Of a stretch of 60,668 nucleotides of DNA, positions 55,659-60,668 are shown piece by piece (positions within the stretch are counted from its first letter, which is position 1; every line of letters begins with the position of its first letter). The stretch is from Actinobacteria bacterium OV450 (lineage in GTDB: Bacteria > Actinomycetota > Actinomycetes > Streptomycetales > Streptomycetaceae). The DNA is taken from positions 1 to 60,668 of the forward strand of contig LJCW01000307.1 of the NCBI GenBank assembly GCA_001298555.1, in the 5' to 3' direction. A program made the position numbers and the translations under genes. The notes below the pieces were generated by a model. It was not told the DNA's origin. It saw only the letters and a program-made list of their open reading frames with translations, and did not search any database.

Positions 55659-56646
55659 CGCCCTCCCTGCCGCGAGTCAAGAACGACTGTCCCTTCAGGG
55701 ACTGGTCACGCTTGATGGTTTCAACTCGAAGACCCAAATACTTTTCGGTTGTTGCGGCTGACTTGTGGTTCAGGAGTGCTTGCGTCATGCGCAGCGCCAG
55801 GTCGTATCCCTCGTCGGCTTTGGTGTCGAAGTAGAGGCGAGCCACGGATCGGCGAAGCATGTGAAACGCTTCGCCCTCTTCTCGCTGCAGCCCCTGAGCC
55901 TCCACTGCCTGCTTAAGACGCGTGTATGCCCAGTTGTAGGAGACGGGCCTTTCTGGATTAGGCGCGTAGCCAGTGCACCCGCCGGCTTCGACCCATCCGA
56001 TTCTTTTTGACCCGGGTATGAGGTATACGTCGTCGCGCTGACTTATCCCGCAGGTTTGCGCGTACCAAATCAGGTAGCGGCGCAGTTCTTCTTCAAGTTC
56101 GAGGGTGACGGGTTTGTTGTCCCACATTTTCGACTTCTGAATTCTGACGCGCAGATCGTTGGTGGCGAGCTTCACGTATTTCAGCCGGATCTGAAAGATA
56201 TCGTCTATTCGCATTGCAGTGTTGGTGCAGATTGCGACGATCATCCGGGATCGTGGGCAGGGCATTCCGTCTTGCAGCATCAGCATTTCGTCGGCGCTAT
56301 ACCTCGTCCAGTCTCGTTCTTCGGGTCGGCTTCCGCCGTCCATTTTGGGGACTGCGACGGCGTCACAGATTCCTCGGTATGCGGCGTAGTTGAGCATGTT
56401 CTGCAGCGCTGTCCGGTGCTGGCTGGCGTTGCGTGCGCCGCAGTTCTTCGTGGCGCCGCCTCGTCCGTACAGGTACTCGAACAGCAAGGGCGCCTTGACG
56501 TTCTTGACGGGCATGGGTCCGTGGACGCTCTCGAAGCGCATGAGCTTGCTGCGGTAGTGCGTGTAGGTGGAGAACGCCAGGTTGCGGCTTGCGTAGTCCA
56601 GGTAGTCCCACACGGCCATGCTCACCGTGTGTACGGTACGGCCCAT
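55639..56646 (-). CDS. int: Tyrosine recombinase (phage integrase)
   Basis: 335 residues from ATG 56646 with ggaagg at proper distance; in-frame GTG 56655 is possible. The N-terminal SAM-like core-binding domain (~15-110: LDYASRNLAFSTYTHYRSKL) leads to the catalytic domain with TNTAMRIDDIFQIRLKYV (first R), FHMLRRSVARLYF (H-x-x-R), and ALLNHKSAATTEKYLGL (second H/W position and nucleophile Y). It integrates the phage at the CACGGGATG core located 66 bp upstream of its start, the usual int-attP arrangement. Confidence 0.93.
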   Translation of the reverse strand: MGRTVHTVSMAVWDYLDYASRNLAFSTYTHYRSKLMRFESVHGPMPVKNVKAPLLFEYLYGRGGATKNCGARNASQHRTALQNMLNYAAYRGICDAVAVPKMDGGSRPEERDWTRYSADEMLMLQDGMPCPRSRMIVAICTNTAMRIDDIFQIRLKYVKLATNDLRVRIQKSKMWDNKPVTLELEEELRRYLIWYAQTCGISQRDDVYLIPGSKRIGWVEAGGCTGYAPNPERPVSYNWAYTRLKQAVEAQGLQREEGEAFHMLRRSVARLYFDTKADEGYDLALRMTQALLNHKSAATTEKYLGLRVETIKRDQSLKGQSFLTRGREGVIQIAR

Positions 56647-56711
56647 CGTCATCACCTTCCGTGTAAGACATATTAGCGCTATTAGGGTTAAATAGGACAG
56701 ATAGCGCGTAT

Positions 56712-56720
56712 CACGGGATG
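56712..56720 (+). other. attR core (right prophage junction)
   Basis: CACGGGATG, identical to attL 9280-9288. Downstream sequence continues the monooxygenase in frame. Phage sequence to its left contains TAGCGCTA (56674-56681) and atagcgcgtat (56701-56711), possible arm or core-flank inverted repeats. Confidence 0.85.
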
Positions 56721-57713
56721 CACGCGCTGCCCGGCATGGAGCTCACGGACGCCGACCCGCTGCGGCCGTCGTCCGCGGTGATCGGGGAGTACTTCGGGGC
56801 GTACGAGGACCGGTTCGGGCTGCGCGTGCGGCGCCCCGTGGACGTGACGGCCGTACGGGACGGGGGTGACGGGCGGTTGCGGGTGGAGTCCTCGGCCGGG
56901 ACCTGGTCCGCGCGGGCCCTGATCAACGCGACCGGGACCTGGGACCGGCCGTTCTGGCCGCGCTACCCCGGCCAGGAGACGTTCCGGGGGCGCCAGCTGC
57001 ACACGGCGCAGTACCCGGGGCCGCAGGAGTTCGCCGGGGCGCGGGTGATCGTGGTGGGCGGCGGCACCTCGGCGGTGCAGCACCTGCTGGAGATCGCCGA
57101 GGTCGCGGCGGAGACCACCTGGGTGACCCGCCGGCCCCCGGTGTTCCGCGACGGGAGCTTCGGCGAGGCCGAGGGCCGGGCGGCGGTGGCGCTGGTGGAC
57201 GAGCGGGTGCGCCGGGGACTGCCCCCGCAGAGCGTGGTCAGCGTGACCGGACTCCCGCTGAACGAGGCCGTCCGGGCCGGACTGGCCTCGGGGGTGCTGG
57301 ACCGGCGGCCCGTCTTCGACCGGATCACGGCCACGGGTGTCGCCTGGGCGGACGGGCGGCAGGTGGAGGCCGATGTGATTCTGTGGGCCACCGGGTTCCG
57401 GGCCGCCATCGACCACTTGGCGCCGCTGCGCCTGCGCGAGCCCGGCGGTGGCATCCGGGTCGAGGGCACCCGCGCGGTCCGTGACGAGCGGGTCCACCTG
57501 GTCGGCTACGGCCCGTCGGCCTCGACGATAGGCGCCAACCGCGCCGGCGGCGCCGCGGTCCGCGAGATCCGCCGCCTGCTGGCCCGCGGCACCGAGGCCC
57601 CCGACGGCACCGGCCGCTTCGACGGCACCAGCGACACCGGCGGCCCCGACGGCTTCGACGGCGTGCGCGAACCGGCCGTCGCGCCCTCCTTCCAGCCGTC
57701 CAGAACCGTCTAG
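56718..57713 (+). pseudogene. FAD-dependent monooxygenase, C-terminal fragment split by prophage
   Basis: Continues the gene begun at 9097: ...KVHGM joins HALPGMELTDADPLRPSSAV. The internal NADPH-binding motif VIVVGGGTSAVQHLLEIAEV (~113-132 of the fragment) and the late VILWATGFRAAIDHLAPL typify flavin monooxygenases/Trx-like pyridine-nucleotide oxidoreductases. ATG 56718 could in principle start a truncated NADPH-domain protein without FAD domain. Ends overlapping the convergent MltG gene by 4 bp. Confidence 0.9.
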
Positions 57714-58615
57714 CCGGCGCGGGAGCCGGCCTGGGCGCGCGCCGCGTGCTCCCCGTCGTGCCCGCCGGCCCCCGAGCCGGGACCGGCCCCGGCAGCGGCC
57801 CGTATGCGGTTGAACTCCGCGACGTGCTTCCTGTGCTCCTCGTACGTGGCCGAGAAACGGGTGTCCCCCGACTTCACCGTGACGAAGAACAGCCAGTCGC
57901 CGGGCGTCGGCGCGACGGCCGCGGCCATGGCCTCCAGGCCCGGGCTGTCGATCGGCGTCGGCGGGAGCCCCTGACGCTCGTACGTGTTGAAGGGGCTGTC
58001 GATCCGGGTCTCGCTGAGCGTGGTGTCCACCGTGTTGCGGTTCAGCGCGTAGTTGATGGTGGAGTCCATCTGGAGGGGCATCGACCGCGCCAGCCGGTTG
58101 TGCACCACCCGGGCCACCTTGCCCCGGTCGGCAAGGGATTCGGCTTCCGCCTCGATGATGCTGGCCAGTGTGGCCGTCTGGTACGGGGTCATTCCGTGGG
58201 CCTTGGCGCCGTCGGCGACGGCTTTGGTCGCGAGCTTCCGGTTGGCCGTCTGCACCATGTACGCCAGCAGCGTGGCCGGCGTGGACTTCGATGTCACCGG
58301 GTACGTCGCCGGGAACAGGAACCCCTCCGGATTGCCCTTCGCCTCCGCGGGCAGGGCCAGTCCGGCCGAGGGGACCGCAGCCTTGGTGGAACCCGCCGGG
58401 AGTCTCAGCTCACGGTCGATCGCCGCGTACACCTGCGGCGCCCGCCAGCCTTCGGGAATGGTCAGCCGGCGCGGCTTCTCGGGGGCCTCCGCGCTCCGCA
58501 GCAGCGGAACGAGAGCGGCCGCACCGGTGGCGAGCAGCATGCCGAGGAAGAGCGCCAGACGGCCCCGGCGAGTGAGCCGGGAACGATACCGTGGCGGCCG
58601 GTACTCATGACGCAT
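57710..58615 (-). CDS. mltG: MltG-like endolytic transglycosylase (YceG family)
   Basis: 301 residues. Cytoplasmic basic start then one membrane anchor (LALFLGMLLATGAAALVPLL), a LysM-like segment (TIPEGWRAPQVYAAIDREL), and the YceG core with PEGFLFPATYPV, TLASIIEAEAES (catalytic E), VARVVHNRLARSMPLQMDST and SPFNTYERQGLPPTPIDSPG. It cleaves nascent glycan strands to terminate peptidoglycan elongation. Shorter than the canonical divisome MltG of Streptomyces, so it may be a paralogue. The Gly/Ala tail is low complexity. Confidence 0.88.
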   Translation of the reverse strand: MRHEYRPPRYRSRLTRRGRLALFLGMLLATGAAALVPLLRSAEAPEKPRRLTIPEGWRAPQVYAAIDRELRLPAGSTKAAVPSAGLALPAEAKGNPEGFLFPATYPVTSKSTPATLLAYMVQTANRKLATKAVADGAKAHGMTPYQTATLASIIEAEAESLADRGKVARVVHNRLARSMPLQMDSTINYALNRNTVDTTLSETRIDSPFNTYERQGLPPTPIDSPGLEAMAAAVAPTPGDWLFFVTVKSGDTRFSATYEEHRKHVAEFNRIRAAAGAGPGSGAGGHDGEHAARAQAGSRAG

Positions 58616-58678
58616 GCGGGCACGCTAACCCGCGAAACGACGTATTCCGGGCATCACTTCCGTGCGCCTTTCATACGA

Positions 58679-60499
<1,821 letters not shown>

Positions 60500-60512
60500 G
60501 ATCCGGCGCAGC

Positions 60513-60668
60513 TCACGCGGCTGGTCGGCGGGGGCGGGGGCCTCCCGGGGCGCGGCCGGCCGGCTCGTGGCGGCCCGGGGCCCGGGGGGAGCCGCCGTGG
60601 CCCAGGTGGCGGACCATGCAGGCCTCCGCCGCCTCCGCGTCGCCCGCGATCATCAGGTCCAGCAGCTC
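60513..60668 (-). CDS. GntR-family FCD-domain regulator, 3' end only
   Basis: The frame entering from the right edge reads ELLDLMIAGDAEAAEACMVR then HLGHG and a Pro/Arg-rich tail, stopping at 60513. The 'L-L-D-A-I-x-x-G-D-x-x-A-A-x-x-x-M-x-x-H-L' pattern is the last helix of the FadR C-terminal (FCD) ligand domain, including the metal-binding His. The N-terminal winged helix lies outside the window. It precedes the ABC exporter by 13 bp. Confidence 0.72.
   Translation of the reverse strand, partial: ELLDLMIAGDAEAAEACMVRHLGHGGSPRAPGRHEPAGRAPGGPRPRRPAA

Larger units (their letters stand above)
9280..56720. mobile_element. Integrated siphovirus prophage (HK97-type head, tyrosine integrase), ~47.4 kb
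   Basis: The element is bounded by the shared core CACGGGATG and splits one host gene. It contains early/replication genes, a terminase-portal-protease-capsid module, connectors, a long-tail module with a large tape measure, a lysis cassette, and an integrase beside attR. Gene order matches temperate Streptomyces siphoviruses. All essential modules appear present. The one evident lesion is an IS3-family insertion in a small structural gene at 34442-35758. No CI-like repressor is recognisable. Confidence 0.95.

Overview
The window is a stretch of high-GC actinomycete chromosome, almost certainly Streptomyces: G/C-biased third positions, many GTG starts, and a LitR/photolyase operon, ECF sigma factor, MltG and DUF2867 gene set typical of the genus. 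A complete-looking siphovirus prophage of about 47.4 kb interrupts it (roughly 9280-56720). Its base composition is visibly less GC-rich than the flanks.

Left host flank (1-9288): a truncated FUSC-family membrane protein, a histidine phosphatase, an ECF sigma factor that overlaps tail-to-tail with a leftward operon (SDR/DUF2867 oxidoreductase, DNA photolyase, LitR/CarH-type B12-binding MerR regulator), an Lrp/AsnC regulator, a HAD phosphatase, and the first 64 codons of an FAD-dependent monooxygenase. Right host flank (56718-60668): the rest of that monooxygenase, an MltG-like transglycosylase, an ABC exporter and the 3' end of a GntR/FCD regulator. The monooxygenase halves join in frame at a shared 9-bp core, CACGGGATG (attL 9280-9288, attR 56712-56720). 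A tyrosine integrase sits beside attR.

Prophage, left to right. 9.4-25.9 kb is a rightward early/replication block of tightly overlapping small genes: DUF4258 protein, Hjc-like nuclease, Cas4/RecB-like Fe-S nuclease, HNH nucleases, putative ssDNA-binding protein, prim-pol primase, metallophosphoesterase, two HTH paralogues, a WhiB-like protein, four tandem DUF6197 genes and a RecA/DnaB-like ATPase, with several membrane microproteins. A lone leftward gene (25994-26287) and an HNH gene precede a 0.7-kb non-coding region rich in ATGCAT dyads. Then follow glycosyltransferase, terminase, portal, HK97-type protease and capsid, connectors, tail tube, a frameshifting tail chaperone pair, tape measure with two wall-lytic domains, tail tip, beta-helix spike and a glycosidase-like TIM barrel. 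The lysis cassette holds a CHAP endolysin, a secreted Rpf-like/LysM/M23 wall hydrolase and a holin. A leftward accessory block, a small rightward gene and the leftward integrase close the element.

A 1317-bp IS3-family element has inserted into a structural gene (34346-36052) with a 3-bp duplication. This may have damaged the prophage, though an intact paralogue lies just downstream. No classical CI-like repressor is recognisable. The points most worth follow-up are the duplicated dyad TGCATGAGTATGCAT around the non-coding region upstream of terminase, a promoter-led structured non-coding segment at 23.0-23.3 kb, the leftward two-gene cassette after the holin, the DUF6197 array, and the double cell-wall-hydrolase lysis set-up.
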